Origin: Streblospio benedicti
Lineage: Eukaryota > Annelida > Polychaeta > Spionida > Spionidae
NCBI GenBank assembly: GCA_019095985.1
Contig: CM032663.1
Coordinates: forward strand, 41,684,805 to 41,748,804
Length of the DNA: 64,000 nucleotides
Reading direction: 5' to 3'
Shown here: piece after piece, positions 36,079 through 48,575 of the stretch
Layout of the letters: each line of letters opens with the position of its first letter
Numbering within the stretch: the first letter of the stretch is position 1
Translations under genes and position numbers: made by a program
The notes under the pieces: generated by a model
What the model saw: the letters and a program-made list of their open reading frames with translations, nothing else
Told to the model about the DNA's origin: nothing
The model's database searches: none

Positions 36079-37100
36079 CACTCACCGGCATGGATAAAAG
36101 TACTCACACAATGGCACAGGACGGGTAAGAAATGACCCGCAATAGCTTTTTTTTCAATTTATCATTCAATTATTTGTCAAATATCTATATGATTCTGCCT
36201 TATATGTAATATATATCCTTGTCATCACTCAATATAACTATAACTATTCCTAATATTTCAGACTTATGTCTATGTCAATTATGGAGACATTTTGAGAAGA
36301 ATTGATTGTAAGGACTATTTTTAGGGTTATTTCATGGATTTTGTCAATATTTTTAAGTTTGAAATTAAAATAATGGGATAGATATTTTTCAATGTGACAA
36401 TGACACAAAAAGTCATAGCAAATCACCTTATATGTGCAATACATTCTTCAGTAGTACTTTATCTCCAAATTCCAGGGGACTGAGGGGGTTCTGTTTACGT
36501 AAATGGCTGTTATTTGTTTGCTCTATAAATGTACTCCACAGGTGGTCTACCTAACTATTCTTTGAAGATTATCCAATGATAAACTTCTTCTAAGAAACAT
36601 TGATAAATTAAAATGATTTTCAACAGCTTTAAGAAGTTTTTTTGTATGGAAAATTTTAGAATTTATCATAGATGGATTTATCAATAGGAAAGAACACTCA
36701 ACCCAAAATTAACTTCTACGCAAATATGTGCACCCTATTAGCAGATCATTTTAAAAATGTTTTCATTTTGACAACATTATATCCCTAGAAGTACTACTTA
36801 TTAAAACATTAGATAATTTAGTTATTCTTGTTGGTTGATTATACACTATTTCTTATATTGGTTCATTTTTACCCATTCAGGTCATATTTGACCCGCCTTG
36901 GTCTTTTATGACCTGGCATGGGTTTTGATGCATATCGTAACAAATATTTGTTCGATCAACTCAATATTTTATCTGACGATTAAACATAGAGAGGCAAAGG
37001 ATAAATGGGAACGATTTGACTGCAATTTTTAAAAGTATCAATAACACAACACTTTGTATATGCTGGCGAGTCAAAAAAGGCCCTTCCGTGCCGTTGAGTG
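36079..37100. mobile_element. TTAA-flanked non-autonomous DNA transposon, 1.02 kb
   Basis: The left end CACTCACCGGCATGGA and right end TCCGTGCCGTTGAGTG are inverted copies with small differences. TTAA lies immediately outside both (36075-36078 and 37101-37104), as for piggyBac. A second, inner pair carries TGACCCGC/GGGTC words at about 36118-36140 and 36884-36895. The interior is AT-rich with no transposase frame (longest is 64 codons on minus). Confidence 0.8.
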
Positions 37101-37703
37101 TTAAACGGTCCCTGATTTGTAGATAACATAACCCTGTCTCTTTTTCGTACCTTTCTCATGCTTTTACATTATGGACGACGAAAATGTTGCAATTGACATC
37201 TTTATACGTGTAGACTGTTTATGGTACCATGCCTCAATTCAATTATAATTTTCAGTTAAAACGTAAATAATTGGAATGCACCACTATCACTGTAATAATA
37301 ATTATATGTTCCATGTACACCAGCCGCACTTTAAATCGTCGATAGCTAAAATTTGTCACAGCCATACAGGGGCTTCAAGGAATGTATCGTCTGTTGTCCC
37401 ATACGTGTGGATCAAAGACAAGCATCAGTGGTGGAGGCACGCAACAGAGGCATTCACTACCACGTGATGTTCGCTAAAAATGGGCTATTCATCATTTCTC
37501 ACTCCAAAACAGCCTTAAGTAAGAAATCTAAACTAGGTGTCATGGCCCCAACTGCAAATCAGCATTATTAATTCATGGTACATTCGACATTTGGTAACCG
37601 ACTGGAAATATCACACCATTCGTTGCATATCACCATTAGATAAATCCTTGTGTTATTTTTGTACGTGTATTACAGTGAGTAAAAAGAAAACGTTCTCTTT
37701 TAG

Positions 37704-37882
37704 ATCCGCGGTATGGCAAATTTAGAATTTGGGAGCTGCAGTGTGCAAGGTTGTTATTGCAGTTTGTCGGCCGAGTAACTCCCGAAGCGTGCACCTGGGA
37801 GATCCTGTTAACGGCAATGCCAGGGGTTGGAGGATCATCATCCTTTATCAATTCGGACTTATTACTTATTGAATATATATGA
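37704..37882 (+). CDS. Candidate coding exon, unknown
   Basis: After a strong pyrimidine-rich acceptor (CGTTCTCTTTTAG, AG at 37702-37703) one frame stays open for 58 codons in locally GC-richer DNA. It reads PRYGKFRIWELQCARLLLQF, then VGRVTPEACTWEILLTAMPG, then a low-complexity end to a TGA at 37880-37882. The first half has protein-like composition. I do not recognise it. A GTTGG donor after the MPG codons would be possible. It could be an isolated exon of a gene with long introns, or chance; an 84-codon minus frame covers the same bases. Confidence 0.2.
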
Positions 37883-40800
37883 TATACCATGAATATCGCT
37901 GGACTTTGAAGACTGTGTGAATGTGAAAGGCGTGAAAGCCACGATGGAGAATCTTTCTCTAGTGACTATCTTGAAATGCCATATAATTCATATGCATTAT
38001 GAAAATTGTAGTTTTGTTTTATCTGAGGGGTGGGGTGGTTGAGTAGTTGCACTACTTCTTGATTAACACGATATTGAACGTGGCTTTGAGAAATCTAAAC
38101 CAGAACTTATTTGTGAAACCTCACAAACACCCGCCAGACCACACACTTTTATTTAGCAACATACCAAAGTCGATCACTCCACCAGCACCCCACCCCACCC
38201 TCCCTACCTCGCCATCATAATCTTGATTATTGAATGGAGTAGCCCTCTCGTCTTCGCTTCTATCATTTTGATTTTATTACTGCAAAGCAGATGTCTTATT
38301 ATGTAAGCTAAATTCAATACTTGAACGGCAGTAATGAGACGTCTATGAAATGAGCCAAAACTACAATGTAATTGTTCTTTAACACAAAATTACCGTGCAT
38401 CAATATGTAATAGTTAGAAGATAATATGCATGACTTTGAATTGTCTTTGTCACTGTAATTAATGCATATAGTATTTCACATCTGAGACTACTCATTGCGC
38501 TAATTTACCCCCTAATTGATTATCAAATAATGTGTATAAATTATCACATATCAATTTGATTAGTTTTATGAAGTATCTGTCTTTTGTATCTTTCGCGGGA
38601 ATGTAACTGTAGATTACTCCAGTGGGAATGCTGTAAAGATTTGGACCCACTATAAAGCCCTCAGTAACTCTAGATCTCTTTTCAGTTCCAGCTTTTTCAT
38701 TTTGTCTGAAGATATTGAGGACTATTCAAACTCAAATGGTCAAAGTCAAAGTCAAATATTACATTTTCATGTCTGTACGAAATGCCTCATTTATAAATCG
38801 TATTAATATATGTGTTTTTGTAACCACATCACAACATCTTGTAATTCAAGATATCATTGAAAATCGTGTACATGTATATGTTTTTACAGGGGTTACGGTA
38901 GAATCAAGAAGGCTATTGATCTGCATATTCATCACGCAGCTCATGCTATCAATCCAACAAATACTGTGTACGACATCAATTGCCTTTGTTTTTGGTTTTT
39001 GTAAAGACCTTTTCAAGGATTTGACCGACTGATCAAATACTTCTAACATACGAAACCACAGCGGTCAGCATTGTTTTTTTCTACAATATCATGCGTTTTT
39101 GTTCTTAGTGTTTTCATAATAGATTGGATCTAGTATCCTTAGCACTAAGCATTCCTTTTGATCCCGGGAAAGACCACGTAGTTTTACTATTTATGGAGAT
39201 CTTTTGTGTATTCTGTGTGCTGCGCGCTTTCAGGCCGATCACATGTACATACGTCACCACTACCACTTGTTGATAAGAAGCAAAACGTGGGTGACGTAGT
39301 GAATGTGTGTGCGGGTGGCTGTACATGTGGGATGTGGGGGCGTAGGGTGGGGTGTGTGACACAGGCGATAATGTAATGTAAAAGTCAATATATATTGTGA
39401 CACCTATATTGGAGAAAAGTCGGTGAATGAATGTGAGCTTTAATGGAAAACATTTAAACACCTGTGTTGTACTGGTGCCGAAGCACTTGTTTTGTTAGTT
39501 TTGTCAGTCAATTACAATGACGACAGGAATAAACTACTCATGTCTGAAGGGTAGCTTGAATTAGACAACAAAAGTTGTCATGCCTAACTGCATATTTTTA
39601 TATATTTTGTTCATGCTGCGTGGTTAGGAAATATAGGAAATAAGATCATCTGTTTGCTTTGGGCTGATTCAAATAGATTTCATAAATAAAATTCTAAAGC
39701 TGCAGGCCTTATTCAAAAATAGTCTTAAGACATTCTACAATCTCAGACATCATACAATCAGACAACATCCAGGATCAAATAAAAATTCGTTTTCGCGTTT
39801 TGCCACACGTCGCATGCCACAATTACTCATTTGCGTAGTTCACTTATTGTCCGAGTTTGTTACGTTTATCAGGATATGCATCATATGCCTACTACGCAAT
39901 ATAATAAGATCAATAACTTTTTTGAGCGTATTATTCTATTTTTATTATACATCTTTTTGCATTTGATTTTATTGAAACATTTTCACAGCATAGGTTTAGT
40001 GTCCGCACTTGTTTATAAAAACTATGTTTGCCGTGTTTGTAATAAACCCGAGTAATATAGTTGAGCAAATATGTCTATGCGCAACAAATATGCTTTGGAT
40101 ATTGAGTGTGCCAATTAGTCTCATATAAAACGCACGTAAAATACAAGATGTAAACTGATTTCGGGTTTGTGTGTTTAGTTGAACTACATTATCTTCATTG
40201 TATATTAGTGTTGATAGTGAGATCATAAATAGTAGCAATGTCTTATATGTCTACATAGTTTGCCAAATGGTATGGATTCTCAGTAAAACGGCACAAATTA
40301 GTTTTATTCTTTTAATGTTTTGTAAGAGTAGTGTCTCAGGAGTAATCAGATTAAGCCGGCAGGGCTGGAGACAAAGGCATTTTTGGAGTCTTGTCTTACC
40401 AAAGTGGAAAACAAGAGCACAAAAAGAAATATTAGCCAGCAAATTTTCTCACCCAGGGGACAGATTAATTCCCGTTGAAAAGAGCGAAAATAACATTAGA
40501 CCACACTGGCCAATCAATGTCTTCCTGGCAATGTTGTAGTGACTGGGATGTGAAATGTTTTGGCATTTTTGTGAAAGTTTAGCAACTGAAGAGCATCATT
40601 GTGGTATATTTCATGGCTATTATTTGTGATTTTCCTTGAATACATTGTGCGTTATTCCATACCTGTTGTAAGTTTGGCTTACAATACTGGTTTGTAATGC
40701 TAAATTGCACATTTCAATGATTCATTACATTATACCCGCAAAGCGTAGAATAAACGATCGAAATGAGTAATTATAGCTCATACAATTGATAAATATACGT

Positions 40801-41498
40801 TTAAAGCATCGCGCGTGATTAGCTACGCACAGAACCGTGCTTGATCGTATTATACGAATACTAACCTCATGTAAATCACACACAATAATAGAAATCAATC
40901 GTTCACTACATGCAGTTATTAGCATGCCATGGGCTATATCAATCCCATGGGTATTGATTACGGAATAATAAAATTCTTGTTACAATTTATATAAAGAGTA
41001 CATACCCCTCCTTTGGTGTGAGGGAGATGGTTGCAGACGGCAGAGGTGAGAATTGGGACCAGGCACTAGAAAAGCCTCACCTTATAGGAGGTTACAGAAA
41101 AGGAAAGTGAATCCACACATGCTTTCACATCGCTTACTTCTCTGACTGTCATATATGTATCAAGATGTTGTGAAAATAAAACAAAAAGGGTAACACATAC
41201 TTGTATGCATATAAATAAGCATGCACGTACGCAACACTTTTTTCCTATCCATGTTCCCTACTGACTGCGTTTCTTCTAGTCATTCCTAGATGTTCAATTA
41301 GTTACAAATCGTGTCTCAATTAATATGGATTAGATCCTCCCGGGAAATCAATCGCCGTGTGTGGTTGATTCAGAAAATGAGACAAGCGCATCTAAGGTAT
41401 ATTAGCGTTGTGTTAAATCACTGCCACGGCTAATAACAAATTCCTGTGAACTGAACCACAGGAATATGCATCGGTGTTTGCGCATGTAGCTACTATCT
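37883..41498. other. No supported gene
   Basis: AT-rich sequence with only short frames (the longest 105-115 codons at 38715-39032 and 39114-39461) lacking family resemblance. No repeat with clear ends was identified. Confidence 0.35.
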
Positions 41499-42667
41499 TC
41501 TATATATATAAAGGAAGAGGCGATTTTTTGCGTCACAAAAGGCTTTTTAACCACAAGACGTACACACTCCAAATTATGTATGTACAATCAGGACAACTTG
41601 GTGGTCGTTATAATGTCAAATTTCAAACCAAATAGATTGGTTTTAATGATAAAAAACAAGAAAAAAGATTTTTTTTAGAAAGGTTGCTTACAGGGTCTTG
41701 TTAGTTAAAGGTACTTAATACGTTAAACGTTTGTCTATGTCAAACGTACATTGCACGTCACACGTCAAACAACCAGGGAACTGGGGAGGGTGGTGATGGT
41801 GATGGTGCATTTTATCAGCTCGGGACCTGTTTTGAGGAGGGGTGTTGGCAGAAAGGGTGTGTGTCCATATGGCGAGGGGGGAGTGGGGTGGTGGGGGGAG
41901 GGGCGCACATGGCTGGTGGTGACTGGTGAGGCAGGGAGGAGCATGTTAAACGTTCCAGATCTCATCAATTTCAACCCGAGCAGCAGCAGAAAGGGGGTGA
42001 TTGAGATGCACATTTAGTGATCTGCACGTGTTTACGAGGGGTAGGAGTAGCTGGAGGTAGGGTTAATAGAGGGATAAAGCATTGCCACATACATGTAGTG
42101 TGTGTATGGCTGTCGCATATGACTGAGGGAGGAAGGTGATGGAGATGTATTTGATCTTTCCGAGAGCTGTATAGTTACGGAAGCTGGTCTGAGGGATGTA
42201 GGACAGGGGAAAGAATGGGAAGGGAGGAGCATTTAACATGTTCCAGATCAGTTTCAACCAGAGCAGCAGCAGGAAGGGGTGCATTAGTTATGAACCTGTT
42301 TAGATGGGGATGTGGTAGAGCGAGTTGGGGAGAGAAGAGAGGGTGGGGATGGCGGTGGAAGGAAGGGTAGGGATGAGTGAGACATTTAATCTGCTCCGCA
42401 CGTGTTTACCATGGGTAGCAGTACCTGGGGGAGGGATATTAGAGGGGTCAATCATTGCCATATTTAGTACATTTAGTGTGTAAATGGCTGTGACATATGA
42501 CGATGGGAGGACTTTGATGGAGGTGTATTTAATCTGTCACAAACCTGTATATTGACGAGAACTGGTTCGAGGGATGTGGGACAGGAGGAATGATGGGGAG
42601 GGAGGAGCATTTAATGTGTTCCGGATCTCATCTGTTTCAACTCGAGCAACGCCGGGTCAACAGCTAG
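41499..42667 (+). mobile_element. Non-autonomous Helitron candidate with long internal tandem repeats
   Basis: It begins TCTATATATATAAAGGAAG and ends GAGCAACGCCGGGTCAACAG followed by CTAG, the 5' TC and 3' GC-hairpin plus CTRR layout of Helitrons. The inside carries at least three degenerate units of about 290-380 bp. Each passes through a block like GAGGAGCATTTAA.GTTCC followed by AGATC and TTTCAACC.GAGCAGC (about 41937, 42228 and 42606). The strand is strongly purine-rich (GGGAGG words). No Rep/helicase coding is present. The frames here (88 and 82 codons) are repeat translations. Confidence 0.6.
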
Positions 42668-45600
42668 TAGTATTATATAGTATATTATACGTTATATTGA
42701 AAAATATTTCCAAAACTATTCAAAGGGTGTATTTAGAAGTGTACAAACTGGTATCTGTGTCTAGTAACAATCATGCTATCATACTATTATGATACTGCAT
42801 GCTAAACTAACATAGATCAAAATTAAAGACTTGCTCGGCCATGTTCATGAATGATCTGATATGATTGTAAGCAGCGCTCATTTAATTATTGAGTTACAAA
42901 GAAAAGTTTTTAAATGATAGTTGTCTATGTCGCTGGTTATTATCAGACCTAAATGAACTGTGAACTTTATTGCCAACACGTAGTCAATGTTAGAATATCA
43001 CACTAAAGATTGCCGGTGCCTCGACTACATCAATACGAGCCAGACTATGGACCCAAGCATAATAAGAGAGGGAAGGGGGTATGCATTCTACTTTGATTCG
43101 CGGACGCTATACCATACACCTTACAACGTATGATAGCGCTGACACATGACGCATTTGGAAAGTTATTGAATATATTCAAATTGTACCTGCATAGGATGGC
43201 AGTTTCAATAATACGAAGTTATAAAGTACATTATATACTAGGCCATAAATCAAGCCTAAACGGATGCCCTGGCCCCTCTTGTCTTTGTGCTGTTAGTTAC
43301 TCTTAACTATTATTTATGGTAATGCGTATGGTATAGTGTTTGTAAATCATAGTGTAAACAAAGTGGCCGGGGGTACGGTAATTTCTCCAGTGGCACGCGC
43401 ACTTGACTGGCTTAGAAAGGTTCGGGACAAAGTACAGGACGTCCAGTGGCGCCGCTAAGGGATAAGTGGACAGAGCTTCGTCCTGAGGGGGATCAAGAAT
43501 ATGACCAGGTATTAAGGGCTTCTCTAATCGTCCCGAATGATGTCAATGTTAATACGCCTGCATGCATGTAAAGGACAGGTCGGTTTATGATAGAACGGTA
43601 GATCGTGAGTTCGAGTCTTCGGCCATTCTAAGCTAAACCCAGGCTTCTCCGAGAATTTCACAATTGTAGTATATATACCACTGGTGCCCTTGTAAAAAAG
43701 TTTTGACCTTGTGCCGCACCGTTTTTCGATGGGTCGACGGATGTGTGAATTTGTTACTCACTTCCCCATACTTAAATGAAATTTTGAACCCACCAGTGAC
43801 ACAGCCGATATCCGCCTAGGCCTTTGAAAACATAAATACAGAATAAGAATCAATATGATTTCTCACTAATTAAGTGAAATAACTTCACCAAAGTGTTTCT
43901 GAAGTCGACGTTTCCTAATAACTCTAATGATACAAATAATATATAACATTTATTGGGCTACACTAGACCTTCAACTTTAATACGTGTAGTGAAGGATGCA
44001 TCAGGATGCTGTTCTGTTAACCATGATTTATTTCATAAGCAGAAAAGAACCCTTATTTAAGACCACAGACAACCCAGTGCTACATGCACAATTAATAGGC
44101 TACTACCGGCTCCATCGCACGGCTCCATTAAGAACTCCCCGAACAAAGAGGAGATGCCAGCATCGTCGTATCATTCATACGCTAACAATACATTGCAACT
44201 ATATTCGCAGCGTACCATTTAGCCCAGTATCATATGTTCATTTTGATGGCAGCACAAAAATTAGCAAGTGTCACGAAAATGTATTTGCAAAAGAGATGAC
44301 ACGTAAGCCTAGAATATATGTGTGTGCGGGGGATTTGTCTTCTGACGATCCGTCTTACTTTTGCCCTACCAGTTGCAATTGCAATTTACCCTGGAAATAT
44401 GGGAGAGATAATTTTGAGACTGATGTATCTACAGTTATGGCATCAAACACTACATAATAGGAGTTATAGTATGGTTGACTAGAACTGTGGAAAGATCCCA
44501 ATATCTCACCCCGGACTGTGCCATTTATCAATGCCAGGTTTAGTAGAACATATACATGCACACAACAGACTGGTGTGACGAGCTCACCTGTGGTTGGGTG
44601 AATATATCTATGCACAAAAGCCATTTTATATGACAAAAGGTGTTGAATGCGTTAGTGTTATTAAAGTAGTTCTAAAAAATGTGTTACTGTTTAAGAAATA
44701 ACGTTACTAACATCATTACTATACCCATGTGCCCCAAGAACTGCATAGGGCATTGTCCTCCTCTCATTTATCAGGTGCATAAAGTGAATAGTTACTCCAC
44801 GTCACAATGCCTGCTTCATTTATTTCCACTTAAGACACCTGTTATGTTCGAGTGCTGTCACCTAAAGACATTCCAGTCAACTATGGCAGTGAATGGGATT
44901 AACAAATTATCCCTAGAAAACAGGGCGCTTATCATTAAGGGAATTTATTAGTTTATAATCAACGGGAAATTTTCTTCAAAAATCATATGTCTATGTAAAC
45001 CAATTCCCGTTGATGGCATACATACACACTTTAGCTCTTACAATACTATATACTTTAATATATTGAAAATTTCATTAGCTTATTAATCGTTTATCAAACT
45101 AGTACTGTGTAATTAAAATCGTGCTCTAGCGGCTACGCTTTTGGTCTGAGTATAAAATATTGCCCGGCCAAAAGAACACGCCTGTTATGTCTTTTTTGGT
45201 CGTGAAATCAGATATTGATTACTGCAATGCGATTACAAACTTGATTAGATGTCTTGTTTTGGGCACACTCGACATGAAATGCAAACTAAGTGTGAACAAA
45301 ATAGATGTTGTTCGGGTTTGTGTGTTTCTCTGGGAGCTGCAGTGTACTTAAACAATACATTGAATCAATTGTCACAAACTAGAACTTTATACAATAAGCT
45401 GCAACTTTGAAGCGTATTGTTGTGGACGCCCTTAGGGAGAGCAAAATGTGCTAATGAGCCGTTCGCAATACTCCCTGCATACACAGGTTCTGTAGATGTA
45501 TATGAATATATATAGGTTCGCATTAAATGCGAATTCAGCAATGTTTGGTGTAATATGGACGGTATTACTCAGTGAACGATAATTGTAAAGAAACGCATGC

Positions 45601-48394
45601 TGAAAGTATCTAAAACCCTTATCCTCGTGTGTAATTACCATGATAATACAAGACACACTACTCAGACCATCACAATTTACAAGCCCGCCCCTAAAACCCA
45701 TACAAACCCTCGCAGATCTCCCCTGCTAATCTACTGTCAATGTTATGGACGCAAATCCCCTGACCTTCTTATACCTTGTTAGACTGAATGGGGCTTTGCA
45801 CAATACATTAGGAAGTAAGAGTCACAGCCCAGCCTCTGATAAATGTGCATCATTAATTGCACAGGCCATTTAACTCACACGAGCGGGGATTTCGTTTAAG
45901 CACATGGTACTAATTAGTGTTAATTAGCATGGTGATCGCAGTGTGCAAGTTCCGGCTCGGACCCTCTCAAAACGAGACAGATTTTATATTAGTCTCAATC
46001 AGCTGGACCCTTGGCAGGTGCGTGTCATAGTGCGCCTGGTTGAACGAGGCTGAGATTTTATGAGCTGGCTTTCTTGGTAATGGCAATTTTTGCGTTTATA
46101 TTTGGACTGTGCTAATTGAATGTTAGTTCCATTGTTTGTTATGCACGTGTATAGTAGGTTTTAACTTTCTTCTACCAAATACATAAAAGAAAGATTGTTT
46201 TTACAGCTCTTTGATAGAAATTAACAGTCAATTTTTTTAGATCTGGTGAGGCCATCAATGCTGTCATTTTAAAAGTTAATGTTACACCAAGCACACTGAT
46301 TCCATGGCAGAGACAAGCGCCAAGAGCATGAAAAGAACAACAGCAACAGCAATAGCCAACAAGGGTGCCACACCGTTGTGTGACAATTCTGATCATTGAA
46401 GCCCACACAATCGTGATTGATTGGTGGGCTGTCTTGTCTTGGAAAACTGCCCCCCCCCCCTACCCAAAAAAAAACAACTTTTGTTTACAAAATAAAACGA
46501 GCGCGGCCCTGACTATAATGTTAGAGAGAATATTTTTCCTGTCTCGTGTTTCTCATCTATTATAATCATTATGGTCGATAACCGATATACGTGATTTTGA
46601 GACGCTGCTTTAAGCTAATCTCCAAAAACATTGAAGTTCAGATAAATTCACAGGACAGTAGATTTAGTGAGTAGGAACTTTACATCTATTGGTATATGGC
46701 GTAAACCATATAGGAGCACCTTGACAACAAGATTCGTTCCATTTCCCTTGCAACAACTTTGACCGATGAGTCCGAGGGTTAAAAGCACGTGTCCTCTAAA
46801 AGGCCACGCATTGCTCGTACAAACATACATCAATGTATATACAGTTCTCAACTGTACATAGTAATACTGCACGTAACCTTGGAAGATGAATCCGTTAAAA
46901 TAAATCATATATATTCGCTTTGTTTAATGACAAGTTTTATACACTCAATGCCAGAATCAGGTCTGAGTAATGGAATGGTGAGCATTTTCAAAGTGGAAGT
47001 AGTGGTAGACGTGGGGGTAAAACCCAGAGATTTAGTCCAGACATGCCCTTAAAGCCCCCGAAACAATAATTTCCAGTCGCAGTAACCATAATGTAACGTT
47101 AGTACTATACTAGGATATGTTTATTGTTATCTGGTAATCCAAATGTATCTCCTTCACACGAGAAGTGCAATTGTTATTGTGAGTTTATTGTCTTTTTTTG
47201 ACAGCGATACCAATCATGCCGCTGAAATATAAGTTTGCGAATGGTATCCTATTACAGCATTCTAAATATTTTTAAATCAGAAAATTATTCCTTCAGTATC
47301 AAATTCTTCGAGTTTTATGTGTTCAATGCCAAGAAGATATGTATTTGATATGCCAATACAGCGACACACAATTCTATCGCGAAGTGCCTTGAAATTTTCA
47401 TAAGCATCATTTGGAGAGTTTCTATGCTCTATATTCTATTATATGTAACTGTTTTGTTTCAGCAGATGTGTTTGATGCTGTCAAACCCTGCATTTGTATA
47501 CTTCATCTATTATTGTAACCTATACACCTCATATTTAAACCCACAGGTTTTGAAAAGATACAAAGTGTAGATATGTTCACTCCTAAATATTGTTAGAATG
47601 GTCTTTTGGACTTTGCAATACTTCTAATCCGAAAACTCATTTTAATTTATATTATTCTATTGACAATACATGATAGTGGTTTTTTAAACATCATTAGAAT
47701 TCATCGTTAACCGCATTGTATCCCTTCGTGGTTTCTAATACATAGATCATATTCAAATAAAACCGGGGAGAGAGAGAGGAGTTTATGGCTAAAACAAACC
47801 AATTCACAGGTATCTCTGAAACTTTCTTCTATCGTTTCTTTTTGTTCTATTAGCCGCTCACCCCCGCAGTCCTTAATAAACGCTACCGTATCAACCCGAA
47901 TCTAGCACGGCAACGAATATGAGATCATCAACGGAATAATCATACAACGGAACCCCTTCATTTTGTTTTCTTGGGCACTATTAATGAGCAAGGGTGTGCG
48001 TAATATCCTAAGTAAAATCATCTTTGACTGTCATCTAGGATACGAGATGACAGGGTTGTGTCGAGCTCATGGGTGTAATGCGTTGACGAGAACGAAGATG
48101 ATAATCTTCTCCACTTTGGTGAAAAAGATGTGGAGTCTTTATTCTGTTCTATTGTCTAGAAGGCACTTTTGTTTGTCACGTTTTTGCTCTGAGTATGCAT
48201 TGCAATGTTCTTGCTTAACACTCGCGAATGTTCTTTTCCCGAAGTTAACTATATTGTAGGACACTGATAAATATATGTGTGAACGGGTGTTTTAATTCTT
48301 AGTAAAACAGTCTGTCAGTTCAAAGTTAACGACGGCTACAATAGCATACCTAGTTCGGTTTCAACTAGTTCAAATTTAGAGAACATGAGTGACT
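42668..48394. other. No supported gene; one decayed tRNA-like segment
   Basis: Around 43590-43650 a B-box-like GTGAGTTCGAGTCTTC follows a GATAGAACGG stretch, probably an old SINE head. The longest frame is 153 codons at 43996-44457 on plus. Its composition (Arg/Cys/Thr mix, no hydrophobic core or motif) and the overlapping 93-codon minus frame give no reason to call a gene. The remainder is AT-rich and featureless. Confidence 0.3.
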
Positions 48395-48575
48395 GGTATA
48401 CAGTCATTTCTTAATTTTCACAACACATTTAAACTTACATAAACCATTGACAGTTTCGTCAGCTGCTGCTGACATCTTCAAAAAACAATTGAGCAGCAGC
48501 AGTTGACGAAACTGTCAATGGTTTATGTAAGTTTAGATGTCTTGTGAACATTAAGAAATGGCTGTATATATATAG
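48395..48575. repeat. Foldback with ~75-bp arms
   Basis: The left arm contains ACTTACATAAACCATTGACAG then TTTCGTCAGCTGCTGCT. The right arm contains the mirror AGCAGCAGCAGTTGACGAAA then CTGTCAATGGTTTATGTAAG. The mirror continues outward through TCTTGTGAACATTAAGAAAT and GCTGTATA words. The ~25-base loop is at about 48476-48491. GAGTGACTGGT occurs as a direct repeat just outside each arm (about 48387 and 48612). No gene is involved. Confidence 0.8.

Noticed and set aside
43996-44457. 153-codon plus-strand frame
   Set aside because: No motif, no hydrophobic pattern, no splice context, and an overlapping minus frame; length alone is not enough in 64 kb.
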